From an uncultured Clostridia bacterium (lineage in GTDB: Bacteria > Bacillota > Clostridia > Oscillospirales > Ruminococcaceae): a stretch of DNA of 64,000 nucleotides. Within the stretch, counting starts at the first letter, position 1; each line of letters starts with the position of its first letter. The notes under the pieces are model-generated. The model ran no database searches. It saw only the letters and a list, made by a program, of their open reading frames with translations, and had not been told where the DNA came from. This document shows positions 53,620-63,482 of this stretch, in pieces. Both the position numbers and the translations under genes were made by a program. The stretch is from contig CANQTP010000005.1 of the NCBI GenBank assembly GCA_947626755.1, positions 28,820-92,819 of the forward strand, given 5' to 3'.

Positions 53620-56600
53620 ATGACTAACTACATAAACAAGGATTTATATTTGCAGATTCCTGCCAATGAAAGGTATTTTCTGAAATTCACCAATTCCGAA
53701 AGTGCCAATTTTGCGGCTGAACAGTTCAGTGCTTTGGGAATACCATTTTCCGCAGTTATAAGCAGTTACAGAAACGCGATAACAGTATACAAAAAGGACA
53801 GCGAACGCGCTGAATCCGTTGCCGCAAGTATCAGAACACAGGAACAGAATAACAGGAAAATAATCGGCAATACCGAATACAAGTACATCAAGGATAGGAA
53901 ATTCATTGACACCGATATTGAAACAGCTATGCACATTTCCGATATACTTTCGGGAAACAGCAATATACGTTTTTCGGGCGTTATAAGGGGTAACAAAGCT
54001 ACTATCACCGTAAGCGGAGATAGAAACGCTGCCGTTGTACGCGGAATGATCGAAAATTACAAGAATATGGACTTGATACAAGAACTCCACGAACACGGGT
54101 TTGAACGTCTGCCAGATACAAACGGATTCGTCAATATCCGAAATATTTCCACAAATGAAATATGCGGATTTACCGATCTGAACGCTGTTCGTCAGATGTT
54201 CTATGACAACAGCAACGAGTTTTTTCACCCCCTTGCATTGAGAATTGCTTACCGTGAAAAGGACGCTGATAACTTCTACTACTACATTCAGAGATACAGT
54301 TCCTCCGACAGTAGTATTTCTATCACATACCGTGATGATGATAACGCTCCTGTTTTCTCAAAATCTGTTGAAGATGTTATTGAATATGTAAGAACTCACG
54401 GTATAAGTATTACAAATCTTAATGAAGAACTTGACAACTGGAAAGAAATTGACAGAAACAGAGGACGGAATTCACTCATAGCTGCCAACACCGCGCTCAT
54501 TGATGATTTTCCCGTAAGGAACGAAGATTATCTCGATCTTGTTACCTACAACAAAGATACCGAAACATTCAGTTGGATATTTTTCAATCCCGACGGCGAT
54601 AACGGAAACGGCGAGTTTGAGGAAAAACATATCACGCAAAAAGATATATGGAACGCATATTTAGCTAAGACTAATACGAATGACACCGTTGAGGGAAATA
54701 ATAACTTTCTCAATTATCTGTACGAAAACTGCAAGGAAAACGTCATTGAAATATCTTCCCCACAGTTTGCACAGTATGCGGAAAACTATATAAGCGGTTA
54801 CGGTAAAGAAAACAGCTTTTTCGGCATATATCCCGATAGCAAAGACAATGCTGATATTGATTCATTCATACAGTTACTTGAAAGCAGCAGTGAGGAAGTT
54901 ACGCGCGATAAAGAAAGCAGGAACGTCCCCGAAAACACTGAACCGTTAAAGACTATAAGCATTGATATATACTCAGAACCTGATGAAGCACATCACGTCA
55001 AGCTGATCGGCACAAAAACATACGGCGAAGTATTTGACGAACTTAAAACTCATTTAAGTGAAAATGCTCTAATGCCCGATGAATACTTGTCGCTTGACAG
55101 TGCGATTGACAGAGATACACCCGTTCCGTCAGATTGGCGCGAATTTGTATGCTCTACTAATTTCGGCGGTTCGGAGGGTATTTATACCGATATTTCTCTT
55201 AGAACGGGAAAAGACTCAATAGATTTTGCAACGGCTAAAACTTTGGGAGAAACTGTTGAGGACTTCATCAGAATGTCGCGCATAGGCGCAGAGTGTTCTA
55301 TGCTCCTTAACGGCAACGGCGGTTATATCAAACGCGGAAAAGATACCCCGACAGCAGAAAAATTCCCCAATGGGGAATTGTCAGAAAATGTAATTGAACC
55401 CGTTCAGGAAGAAGATATTACCGAACCCGTTCAACCTGTTCAAAGTGAAGAACCTGTTAGTAAAGAAACATCTTTTTCAGCCAAGCAGGAGGAAGCAGTC
55501 AAACTGCTTGCCGAAAAAATTGGAATAGACACGGCACAGGCAGAACAGCTTGTTAAGGCATTTGATGATGCTGCCCTCCCCGACTGGACAGACAATCAGG
55601 TTAAAATCAACAGGATAAAACGTGCTATTTACGATATACTCAATGATGAAGATCAAACCGAAATTACTTTTGCCCTTATTTCAAAGTCCGTATATGATTT
55701 TAACTCCGACAGTCTGTATTTCAGATTCACTGAAAAATGGACAGGAGATAAATGGTTCACTGAAAGTGAACTGTTAGGCAAATTTGTTGACGAAAATCCA
55801 AATATCAGTTTTGCACTTGCAAATGCAGTAATTGAATATCTTGATGAAAAACAGCATATCGAGAGAGCAATTGAGGACAGCAGAGTAGGCTACTATAAAA
55901 AGACGAATTTTTTTATCACAGCAGTTGTTGACGGAGAGGGATTCAATTACGAGGGCAGATATGACATAGGGGACGGAAAATTAACAGGCGGCGGTTCGAT
56001 TATAGACCATATCAGAACATTCAATGAAAACGCGTTTAAATCAGACCTTTATCCGTATAATCGAAAGGAGTATAAAGATAGTGCAAAGCGAACTCTTGAC
56101 ATTTTTATACCGTTTCTCGAAAAACATTCCGTTCTTTCGGCAGAGGAAGAAAAACTCCTTGCCGATTTCAAAGAAAAATATCCGATACGTTCCGCTGATG
56201 ATCTTATAAAGGAATTGAATATTTCAGATGAAATTCCCGAAGAAGTCGCTGCGGAGCAAGTATTTGATGTCAGCGAGAAAAATGCGGAAATAGCAGACAG
56301 CCTTTCCGTAGGAGATACTGTTATTCTTCCGAGCGGAAAATTTGTCATAACGCATATGGACGGAGATTTTTTAATGTCAATGGAAAATACTGATCCTAAT
56401 GCAAAAGAAAATTCAAAAATGTACGTTGGTTTTTGGAAAGACCAATTTCTGAATGATGCAGGAGATACTCTTATTGATGTTGAATATATGGAACAAAACA
56501 ATGTTTCTCTTGTGTCAGATGATACTTCCAAGTCTGAACCCATTGCAGAGTTAAGCGAAGATGAACTGCTTACAATTGATAAATTTGGACTGGATAACAT

Positions 56601-59600
56601 CAGTTTTAGCTTATCATTTGATGATGATACGATCTATGCCGCTGTTCCGATTGCAAAGTCAGACAGTCTTGTTGACAGACTTTCCGAAAATCTTGATCTG
56701 CATTTTGCAAAACAGAATTATGACATTATTCTAAACACTAACGGAACGGTCAGCGGAACACAGTTAAGACTGAAATATGCCGATAATAGTTTTGCCGTTG
56801 TTGACAGTTCTGTCTTATCAGCGGAAGAACAGGAAACAGTCGAAAGGATAATTGCCAGAGCAGCCGACAGTATAGCAGAATATTCAGCAAAACTTGAAGC
56901 TGAAAAAAATAGTTATCTAAAAAATAAACGTTATGACTTTCTGAAAGAAAAGTTTGATACGGTAAAAAAAGACAATCCCGAGCTTTCCGAAAGAGCAAAT
57001 GAAATTCTTGACCGTATTGTTACTATAATGGCAAATAACGACATTACCTCGTTAAACAGTGAAGTGATAAACGCTCCTGCCATTAAGATACATTACGGCG
57101 GTTTTACACAGCTTGACAAAGCATTTGACGGTAAATTTGCAGATGTTGTAAATCAGATAAATGCTGCTATTATGAACGAAAACGAATATGACACAGCTAT
57201 TCGACTGATAAATGAATACTGCGAGGAAGAATATGGAGAAAGTGCCGATTTTTCAAACAAAAAGAGAGTAGGGCTTGCATACACCACAGACGAAATCACA
57301 GAAGAACCTATTGAGGTTTACGCTGATCTTGAAAGCATATCTGTCATTTTTGAATACGGCGGTGTTAAGGCAAAAGAGGAGCAATTCAACAGTTATGCCG
57401 AAATGAATGTGTTCCTTGCCAATATGTCATTTGACGAAATGGTTGCCGTATCAGATGAAGAAAGAAGTCAATATGCCCAATTATTAGAGAACAAGGAAGA
57501 AACAGTTAATAATGCTGTTTCTGATACCGAAACGGGAAATGACGTTTCGGATCACGGAACAGGCGGCGAAGTTACTGCCGATTTATCAAAACAGGGAGCG
57601 ATAACACCTACTAATCTTTCACAGCTTAAAAAAGCACTTAAAGTCGGTATGTTTTTTGAAATAACCGATCATATTCGTTCTGAATGTGTAGGAGAACAAA
57701 GAGTTATCACTTCGGTAAATTCCGTGGGTTTTACTTCCAAGAAACTTGACGAAAACGGAGAACCCACAGGAAAAGACATTCATATGGACTGGGAAAAAGC
57801 TAAAAATTGGCGGTTTGACAATGATAATATCACATCTTTGCAGAATGATGACCGTATTATAATGACATTCCATATTGTAGATAGCATAGAACGGTCTAAA
57901 AACGCTGAACAGGTAGAAAAACCAAACCAAACGGTCAACAGCACACAGGAAATGCAGAATAAACCCGAAGTTGGTATGATTACTTTGCGGAAAGTGGGCG
58001 ATTTTTGGGAATGTTACGGTAAAAACGCTGTAATAGCCGCAGAAATACTTGATATTCATCTTACGCAGAAAAACGGCAGAGATATGTGCGGTTTTCCCGA
58101 CTTCAAGTATGACGAATACAGACAAAGGCTGCGTGAAGCAGGATATACTATTCTTGTTGAGGAAGTATACAATCTGAACCCAACAGAACGTATATCTTTT
58201 GACAGAACAGACATTCAACATACTAATGACGAAAACACAGCAGATGAAAGCTACACTCCCAAAATCAATGATGTTGTTGAATACGAGGGAACAGCTTACA
58301 AGATAGCTGATATAAGCGGCGGTTTTCTTACGTTGCAGGAAGCTGAAACCCTTATTCCGGCAACAAGGATTGTTGCCATTGATAGCTTTTTCAGCAATAC
58401 CCATTCTGTATTAAGTGAAGCCGTAATGAAAACTGCTATGCCGCTTATGGAAAATAATAGAAATTCCCCAATGGGGAATTTTGAAAAGCAGGATCATTCC
58501 GCTAACTTTGTAATTACAGATGAAAATTTCGGCGCGGTAGGCGGAGCAAAAACGCGGTTCAAGCTGAACATTGAAGCTATAAGGCTTTTAAAAACCATTG
58601 AAAGCGAGAATCGCACAGCTACACCGGATGAACAGCAGATACTCTCTAACTACACAGGCTGGGGAGCTATTCCGCAAGCATTTGATCCGAACAATGACAA
58701 ATGGCAAAAGGAATATGAAGAACTGCAAGAGCTGCTTTCAGAAAGCGAATACAGAGCCGCACGTCAGTCAACAATGAACGCACATTATACCGCACCTATC
58801 GTTATTTCCGCTATTTACAATGCCCTTGAAAATATGGGATTTGAAAGCGGAAGAATACTTGAACCGTCAATGGGTATTGGTAACTTTTTCGGCAGACTTC
58901 CCGAAAGTATGCAGGACAGCAAACTTTATGGCGTTGAGCTTGACAGCATAACAGGCAGGATAGCACAGCAGCTTTACCCAAGTGCGGACATTCAAGTCAA
59001 AGGTTTTGAGCGAACCAAATTCCCCGATAATTTCTTTGATATTGCAGTCAGCAACGTTCCGTTCGGCGATTATAAGCTCAATGACAAGAGATATAACGAT
59101 CTGCACTTGAACATTCACGACTATTTCTTTGCTAAGTCCCTTGATAAAGTCCACGCAGGAGGTATTGTTGCTTTTGTTACTTCCAAGGGAACACTTGACA
59201 AGGAAAATTCCGAAGTACGAAAATATCTTGCAGAAAGAGCAGAGTTTTTAGGGGCAATTCGCTTACCGAACAACACCTCAAAAGCTAACGCAGGAACAGA
59301 AGTAACAGCAGATATAATTTTCCTGCAAAAGCGCGAACGTCCTATAACGATTGATCCCGAAAAATCAGAATGGATAGGCAAAGCCGAAAATGCGGACGGC
59401 TTTTCAATCAACAAATACTTTGTCGATCACCCCGAAATGGTGTTAGGCAAAATAGTTGAGGGTAACAAGCTATATGGAAACCAAGCTAATGATACAAGTT
59501 GTATTCCTATCGAGGGGGCAAACCTAAAAGATCAGCTTGCGGAAGCTGTCAAGAACATAAAGGGTACATACAGAGCGGCAGAAAAGGAAATCACCATTGA

Positions 59601-61662
59601 AGTCAATGAAGATGAAATACCTGTTCCCGAAAATGTAAGAACTTTCAGTTACTACGCCGACAACGGAAATCTGTATTTTTACGAGGACGGCAATACAATG
59701 AAGAAAGTCGATGCACCCAAAGACAGAATTAATCGTGCTATCGGAATGGTAGAAATGCGTGATACTGTACGCGAACTCCTTGACTTGCAGCTTAACAACA
59801 GTGACTTTTCTCTTGATGGCGAGATCAATGCTTGTCGAAAGAAACTCAACAAGTTGTATGATGATTTTGTAAAAAAGTATGGAAATGTTTCTGATAGGAA
59901 AAATGCGAAAGCTCTTAAAGGCGACAGCGGTTATTCTATTGTATCGGCGCTTGAAGTTAAAGACAATAAAGGAAATGTGATCGGAAAGGCAGACATTTTC
60001 AATAAGAACACCTTGAAACCAAAGATAATAACCGATCACGTTGACACGGCGCAGGAAGCACTTATACTTTCTATTTCAGAAATGGGAAAGATCGACTTTG
60101 ATTTTATGCAATCTCTTTGTGGGATAGACAAAGACAAGATGATAGAACAGCTTGACGGTCAGATATTCAGACTTCCACAGGAAGAAGAAAAGTATGTGAC
60201 TTCCGATGAATACTTGTCGGGAAATATCCGCAAGAAAATCCGTGAGATAGAAAACTGTTACGATCCAAAGGCATATGAAAAAAACAAAAATGCTTTGCAG
60301 GAAGTCCTGCCACCGAGAGTTGAAGCAAAAGATATTGCCGTTAAGTTAGGTGCAAATTGGGTAGACACTATATATATCAGACAGTTTATAGAGGAAAAAT
60401 TCAAACCAGATGCACAGACAAGTGCAGAAATGAAAGTAGCATATAGTAACGCCGTAGGTGCTTGGAAAATAGAGAATGTAAATAACGCATCAAAAACTAA
60501 TCATCTTGCAACATCTACTTTTGGAACAAGCAGAAAAAATGCCTATGAAATACTTGAAGCCATTTTGAACAACGGCGATCTCACCGTTAAAGACCATAAG
60601 AAAGACAAGTATGGCAATGATATTTTAGACAGCAACGGCAGATTTGTGTATGTGCCGAACGATAAGGAAACAAAAGCTGTACGGGCTTGTGCAAACCTTA
60701 TAAAGAGTGAATATGCGGACTGGATTTTTAAAGATCCCGAACGGAGAGAAAAACTTGTAAACAAGTATAACGAAACATATAACTCATACCGTTATCGTGA
60801 ATATGACGGCTCACACCTTAATTTTGTGGGAATGAACACCGACATAACTTTAAAAGATCATCAGAAAGATGCAATTGCAAGAGGTCTTTTCGGCGGTAAT
60901 ACTATGCTTGCTCATTGTGTTGGCGCAGGAAAGACTTATGAAATGATAGCGATCGCTATGGAGGGCAAACGTTTAGGTTTACACAACAAGTCACTCTTTG
61001 CAGTACCCAATACGATCACTGAACAGGTAGGAGGTGATTTCCTAAAACTATATCCTAACGCTAATATCCTTGTCGCAACTCCAAAGGATTTCGAGAAGAA
61101 AAATCGTAAAGCACTTTTTGCTAAGATCGCCACAGGCGATTGGGACGCTGTTATTGTTGGACACAGCCAGTTTGATCGTATGGGACTTTCTCCGAAAAGA
61201 GAAAGTGCTTACATAACGTCAGAGGTAAACAAGCTAAGAAGTGATCTTGACACTATTATTTTCAATGATCCGTCAGCACAAAAGAGTTTTTCGGTCAAGC
61301 AAATTGAAAAGACTTTGAAAAGCTATGAAGAACGTCTTGAAAAGTTAAAGGACGCACAAGTAAAAGATGATTTCATTGATTTTGAGCAGTTAGGTTTTGA
61401 CAAAATATTCGTAGATGAAAGCCATATGTACAAGAACCTTGCCACGCCGACCAAAATGCGGAACGTATCAGGTTTAGGCAGCAGAGGAAGTGCAAGAGCA
61501 TTTAATCTACTTATGAAAGCTACATATCTTGACGAACTAACAGACGGTAAAGGTGTCGTATTTGCCAGTGGAACGCCCAACGCCACACCCTACCAACGAT
61601 TTTCTATCACCCCCGATAAGGCGGCAAACCGCCAATTATCGGGGATTTTAATTAAATACTAA
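53620..61662 (+). CDS. Giant polyvalent methylase/SNF2-like helicase, 3' truncated by insertion
   Basis: 2680 codons remain. Order: two small ICE modules (residues 4-70, 85-145); acidic linkers with palindrome inserts near 583 and 1615; a MutS domain I-like segment near 1452-1515 (LRKVGDFWECYGKNAVIAAE, MCGFPDFKYDEY); NYTGWGAIPQAFD near 1675; an adenine-methylase-like domain with EPSMGIGNFFGRLPE near 1747 and SNVPFGDYKL near 1810; then the helicase: LKDHQKDAIARGLFGGNTML near 2410, Walker A HCVGAGKTYEM near 2433, DESHMYKNL near 2598, and SGTP near 2649. After SGTP homology ends abruptly (NATPYQRFS...), so motifs IV-VI are missing. Such proteins are ICE anti-restriction or DNA-processing factors; this copy should lack helicase function. 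Confidence 0.85.
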   Translation: MTNYINKDLYLQIPANERYFLKFTNSESANFAAEQFSALGIPFSAVISSYRNAITVYKKDSERAESVAASIRTQEQNNRKIIGNTEYKYIKDRKFIDTDIETAMHISDILSGNSNIRFSGVIRGNKATITVSGDRNAAVVRGMIENYKNMDLIQELHEHGFERLPDTNGFVNIRNISTNEICGFTDLNAVRQMFYDNSNEFFHPLALRIAYREKDADNFYYYIQRYSSSDSSISITYRDDDNAPVFSKSVEDVIEYVRTHGISITNLNEELDNWKEIDRNRGRNSLIAANTALIDDFPVRNEDYLDLVTYNKDTETFSWIFFNPDGDNGNGEFEEKHITQKDIWNAYLAKTNTNDTVEGNNNFLNYLYENCKENVIEISSPQFAQYAENYISGYGKENSFFGIYPDSKDNADIDSFIQLLESSSEEVTRDKESRNVPENTEPLKTISIDIYSEPDEAHHVKLIGTKTYGEVFDELKTHLSENALMPDEYLSLDSAIDRDTPVPSDWREFVCSTNFGGSEGIYTDISLRTGKDSIDFATAKTLGETVEDFIRMSRIGAECSMLLNGNGGYIKRGKDTPTAEKFPNGELSENVIEPVQEEDITEPVQPVQSEEPVSKETSFSAKQEEAVKLLAEKIGIDTAQAEQLVKAFDDAALPDWTDNQVKINRIKRAIYDILNDEDQTEITFALISKSVYDFNSDSLYFRFTEKWTGDKWFTESELLGKFVDENPNISFALANAVIEYLDEKQHIERAIEDSRVGYYKKTNFFITAVVDGEGFNYEGRYDIGDGKLTGGGSIIDHIRTFNENAFKSDLYPYNRKEYKDSAKRTLDIFIPFLEKHSVLSAEEEKLLADFKEKYPIRSADDLIKELNISDEIPEEVAAEQVFDVSEKNAEIADSLSVGDTVILPSGKFVITHMDGDFLMSMENTDPNAKENSKMYVGFWKDQFLNDAGDTLIDVEYMEQNNVSLVSDDTSKSEPIAELSEDELLTIDKFGLDNISFSLSFDDDTIYAAVPIAKSDSLVDRLSENLDLHFAKQNYDIILNTNGTVSGTQLRLKYADNSFAVVDSSVLSAEEQETVERIIARAADSIAEYSAKLEAEKNSYLKNKRYDFLKEKFDTVKKDNPELSERANEILDRIVTIMANNDITSLNSEVINAPAIKIHYGGFTQLDKAFDGKFADVVNQINAAIMNENEYDTAIRLINEYCEEEYGESADFSNKKRVGLAYTTDEITEEPIEVYADLESISVIFEYGGVKAKEEQFNSYAEMNVFLANMSFDEMVAVSDEERSQYAQLLENKEETVNNAVSDTETGNDVSDHGTGGEVTADLSKQGAITPTNLSQLKKALKVGMFFEITDHIRSECVGEQRVITSVNSVGFTSKKLDENGEPTGKDIHMDWEKAKNWRFDNDNITSLQNDDRIIMTFHIVDSIERSKNAEQVEKPNQTVNSTQEMQNKPEVGMITLRKVGDFWECYGKNAVIAAEILDIHLTQKNGRDMCGFPDFKYDEYRQRLREAGYTILVEEVYNLNPTERISFDRTDIQHTNDENTADESYTPKINDVVEYEGTAYKIADISGGFLTLQEAETLIPATRIVAIDSFFSNTHSVLSEAVMKTAMPLMENNRNSPMGNFEKQDHSANFVITDENFGAVGGAKTRFKLNIEAIRLLKTIESENRTATPDEQQILSNYTGWGAIPQAFDPNNDKWQKEYEELQELLSESEYRAARQSTMNAHYTAPIVISAIYNALENMGFESGRILEPSMGIGNFFGRLPESMQDSKLYGVELDSITGRIAQQLYPSADIQVKGFERTKFPDNFFDIAVSNVPFGDYKLNDKRYNDLHLNIHDYFFAKSLDKVHAGGIVAFVTSKGTLDKENSEVRKYLAERAEFLGAIRLPNNTSKANAGTEVTADIIFLQKRERPITIDPEKSEWIGKAENADGFSINKYFVDHPEMVLGKIVEGNKLYGNQANDTSCIPIEGANLKDQLAEAVKNIKGTYRAAEKEITIEVNEDEIPVPENVRTFSYYADNGNLYFYEDGNTMKKVDAPKDRINRAIGMVEMRDTVRELLDLQLNNSDFSLDGEINACRKKLNKLYDDFVKKYGNVSDRKNAKALKGDSGYSIVSALEVKDNKGNVIGKADIFNKNTLKPKIITDHVDTAQEALILSISEMGKIDFDFMQSLCGIDKDKMIEQLDGQIFRLPQEEEKYVTSDEYLSGNIRKKIREIENCYDPKAYEKNKNALQEVLPPRVEAKDIAVKLGANWVDTIYIRQFIEEKFKPDAQTSAEMKVAYSNAVGAWKIENVNNASKTNHLATSTFGTSRKNAYEILEAILNNGDLTVKDHKKDKYGNDILDSNGRFVYVPNDKETKAVRACANLIKSEYADWIFKDPERREKLVNKYNETYNSYRYREYDGSHLNFVGMNTDITLKDHQKDAIARGLFGGNTMLAHCVGAGKTYEMIAIAMEGKRLGLHNKSLFAVPNTITEQVGGDFLKLYPNANILVATPKDFEKKNRKALFAKIATGDWDAVIVGHSQFDRMGLSPKRESAYITSEVNKLRSDLDTIIFNDPSAQKSFSVKQIEKTLKSYEERLEKLKDAQVKDDFIDFEQLGFDKIFVDESHMYKNLATPTKMRNVSGLGSRGSARAFNLLMKATYLDELTDGKGVVFASGTPNATPYQRFSITPDKAANRQLSGILIKY
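55362..55378 (+). repeat. ATTCCCCAATGGGGAAT palindrome, copy 5 (inside giant gene)
   Basis: Read in a different frame from copies 2, 3 and 6, as K-FPNGEL-S, in an acidic linker of the giant protein. Confidence 0.9.
58463..58479 (+). repeat. ATTCCCCAATGGGGAAT palindrome, copy 6 (inside giant gene)
   Basis: Read as R-NSPMGNF-E in the linker just before the methylase region of the giant protein. Confidence 0.9.
61611..61644. terminator. Strong double hairpin at the element end
   Basis: CCCCGATAA / TTATCGGGG (9 bp) enclosing GGCGG-CAAA-CCGCC, with two unpaired A's. It sits just past the recombinase stop; a T-rich run (ATTTTAATT) follows only on the plus strand, where it would also end transcription coming from the helicase gene. 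Confidence 0.7.
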
Positions 61663-63226
61663 ATTGAATATCAACGCCCGTTTCATCTGAAACGCGAATA
61701 ACTTCGATCATCGTGACAGCGACATCATGCTTTTCCTGAACGGTCAATTCGTTCCACTTGGCAAGGGGTTCTGAAAGCGGAGAAGTATCTACCGCCTTTA
61801 TTTTGCGTTCACGGGCGGCAAGACGGTTTTCCATATCGGATTTCTTTTCGTGCAATTCTTTAATTCGCTTTTGAATATATTCAAAAAGTACCTCGTCCGC
61901 CTCGGAAAGCTTGTCCATAAGCTTGCGTATTTCTTCCTCCGAACGAATTATTTCGGATTTTAAATATTCGGCTTCGGTATCGGATTTTTCCCGTTCCTGT
62001 TTTGCAATCGTCAAGCTGTTTAAGCGTTCGCACATTGCATTAAAAACGATTTGCTCTAAATTATCGGGGCGAAGCTTCAGCGTGTATTTCTTGCACCCAA
62101 CAGCATTATACGCGCCCATATCACGATAATATCTCCATTGCTTTGTGTGACTTACGTTCCAACCGTAATATACGTGAACCGCATATCCGCAGTGAGCGCA
62201 TTTTACAAGTCCCGAAAGCCATGAATTTGTTCCATTGCCGTTTTGAGGGACTTTATAATTATGCGCCTTTTTATCCTGCACCGCAAGCCACGTTTCGGCG
62301 TCCACCAGGCCCTCGTGATAGCCAAGCTTAATAAATTCCGAGCCGTCCGCGTTTTTATGTAAAAACAATCCGTGTACGCCGTCGTAGTCTTTTACATCGT
62401 CAAGCATTTCCACGCCTTTTGAAGCGTAGAATTTGTATACTTCCTTGTCGGCGCGAACATATAGCGGACTTTTCAAAATTTTTGATAAATGCGTCCTGTC
62501 CATAACAATAGTTTCGCGGTATGTTCTGTACGCCTTAGCTGAGGTATCAATTTGATTTTCACGGAAATAATCAATTATTTTTTTCAGTGAAACAGACGGC
62601 TCTTTGTACATCTCGTATGCGATTTTAACCACATTTGCCCTGTCAGACGGAACAAGCACAGACCCAGTTTTGCCGTTAATAGTGCGGCGTTCGGAATTAA
62701 AGCCGTAATACATCTTACCGCCTTGATAAAATCCCGTTTCACGGGCTTTTGTATTAAACGCGTCCGCAACTCTCGCGGCAATGGTTTCACGTTCAAACTC
62801 GGCAAAATTAAGAAGATTGTTCCTCATCATTCTGCCCTCTTTGGTTTCCGTGTTGAACGGCTCTGACAACGAAATAACACCTACTCCGTATTTGTCAAGC
62901 TGGTCTGTAACGTTCAGATACTCACGCATATTTCTTGAAAAGCGGTCATATTTTTTCACGATGATTTTGTCGATAAGTCCGTCTTTAGCGTCCGACATCA
63001 TCTGCTGAAATGCGGGACGGTGTGCAATATCCTTGCCCGATTTTCCGTCGTCGCAGTAAATGCGGTAACTGCTTTTTGAAATTTTTTCTCCTTTCTCCAA
63101 GAATTTTATGCACTCCTCCTTTTGAGCGTCTATCGACAAAGAATTGTTTCCCTTGTCCTTGTCGCTGACCGAACGGCGTACATAAATCGCTGTAATTTTG
63201 CCTGTATTTTTAATTTGCTTTTTCAT
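61652..63226 (-). CDS. Large serine recombinase
   Basis: A 524-residue site-specific recombinase. N-terminal resolvase domain with the nucleophile serine in AIYVRRSVSDKDKG (about S19), the YDRFSRNMREY and LNFAEFERE helices, then the Recombinase domain (KMYYGFNSERRT, FRENQIDTSAKAYRTY), a zinc ribbon (VKCAHCGYAVHVYYG) near 345 and a coiled-coil C-terminus (EIRKLMDKLSEADEVLFEYI). ATG 63226 follows GGAGGCTGATAAA. It should excise and integrate its element. Overlaps the truncated helicase frame by 11 bases at the 3' end. Confidence 0.95.
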   Translation of the reverse strand: MKKQIKNTGKITAIYVRRSVSDKDKGNNSLSIDAQKEECIKFLEKGEKISKSSYRIYCDDGKSGKDIAHRPAFQQMMSDAKDGLIDKIIVKKYDRFSRNMREYLNVTDQLDKYGVGVISLSEPFNTETKEGRMMRNNLLNFAEFERETIAARVADAFNTKARETGFYQGGKMYYGFNSERRTINGKTGSVLVPSDRANVVKIAYEMYKEPSVSLKKIIDYFRENQIDTSAKAYRTYRETIVMDRTHLSKILKSPLYVRADKEVYKFYASKGVEMLDDVKDYDGVHGLFLHKNADGSEFIKLGYHEGLVDAETWLAVQDKKAHNYKVPQNGNGTNSWLSGLVKCAHCGYAVHVYYGWNVSHTKQWRYYRDMGAYNAVGCKKYTLKLRPDNLEQIVFNAMCERLNSLTIAKQEREKSDTEAEYLKSEIIRSEEEIRKLMDKLSEADEVLFEYIQKRIKELHEKKSDMENRLAARERKIKAVDTSPLSEPLAKWNELTVQEKHDVAVTMIEVIRVSDETGVDIQFSI

Positions 63227-63252
63227 TTTATCAGCCTCCGTAAAAATGGTCA

Positions 63253-63306
63253 GCCGATAATGCGTTATTCTATTTTAAGTATAGCACTATCGGCAGACAA
63301 TTTCAA
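63253..63306 (-). promoter_or_regulatory. Promoter and inverted-repeat operator of the recombinase
   Basis: Minus-strand TTGAAA (63306-63301), 17-base spacer, TATACT (63283-63278). An inverted repeat with 10 of 11 pairs (GCCGATAATGC at 63253-63263, GCACTATCGGC at 63284-63294) brackets the -10 box, suggesting autoregulation or a repressor site. Confidence 0.75.
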
Positions 63307-63331
63307 GTGGTAAATCACAAAAAAGAAAAAA

Positions 63332-63466
63332 TTATGCAGATTTATTTTTAGGTTTGAGTATGTCGTACAGCCTGTTGATTTTCTGCTGTTTTACACTTTC
63401 CGAAATTTTGTCGGGAATGTGTATCTTTACATTGATTTTTACCTCTGTCGTTTTAATATTTTTCAT
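63332..63466 (-). CDS. Small hypothetical protein upstream of recombinase
   Basis: A 44-residue basic peptide MKNIKTTEVKINVKIHIPDK... ending KPKNKSA, from ATG 63466 with AAAGGAGATATTGA upstream. The pattern (paired strands then a helix, ISESVKQQKINRLYDIL) suits a small DNA-binding or recombination accessory. Family not recognised. It lies 16 bases after the membrane-protein gene. Confidence 0.6.
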   Translation of the reverse strand: MKNIKTTEVKINVKIHIPDKISESVKQQKINRLYDILKPKNKSA

Positions 63467-63482
63467 TCAATATCTCCTTTCA

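Larger units (their letters stand above)
27740..61575. mobile_element. Second ICE (diverged Tn1549-like), interrupted at its 3' end
   Basis: A plus-strand block with the same core order as the left ICE (PcfB-type, VirD4, Maff2-like, VirB6-like, PrgI, VirB4, CD1108-like, TopB), followed by a nucleic-acid and signalling block and a giant methylase/helicase. The palindrome ATTCCCCAATGGGGAAT occurs six times only within these limits. The left boundary is approximate (27740-28100); the right part is cut by another element near 61575. No relaxase or integrase is visible. Confidence 0.8.

Noticed and set aside
57619..58404. A 261-codon minus-strand frame inside the giant helicase gene.
   Set aside because: Shadow frame; the plus strand encodes the MutS-like segment there.
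27740..58479. Palindrome copies as a CRISPR array.
   Set aside because: Copies are kilobases apart, some within genes, with no regular spacers and no cas genes.
63168..63187. ACCGAACGGCGTACATAA at the start of the recombinase gene matches 18 of 19 bases of the structured RNA copies at 33571 and 33752.
   Set aside because: It is on the opposite coding sense, lacks the hairpin symmetry and terminator, and lies in codons for the conserved YVRRSV motif; most likely coincidence.
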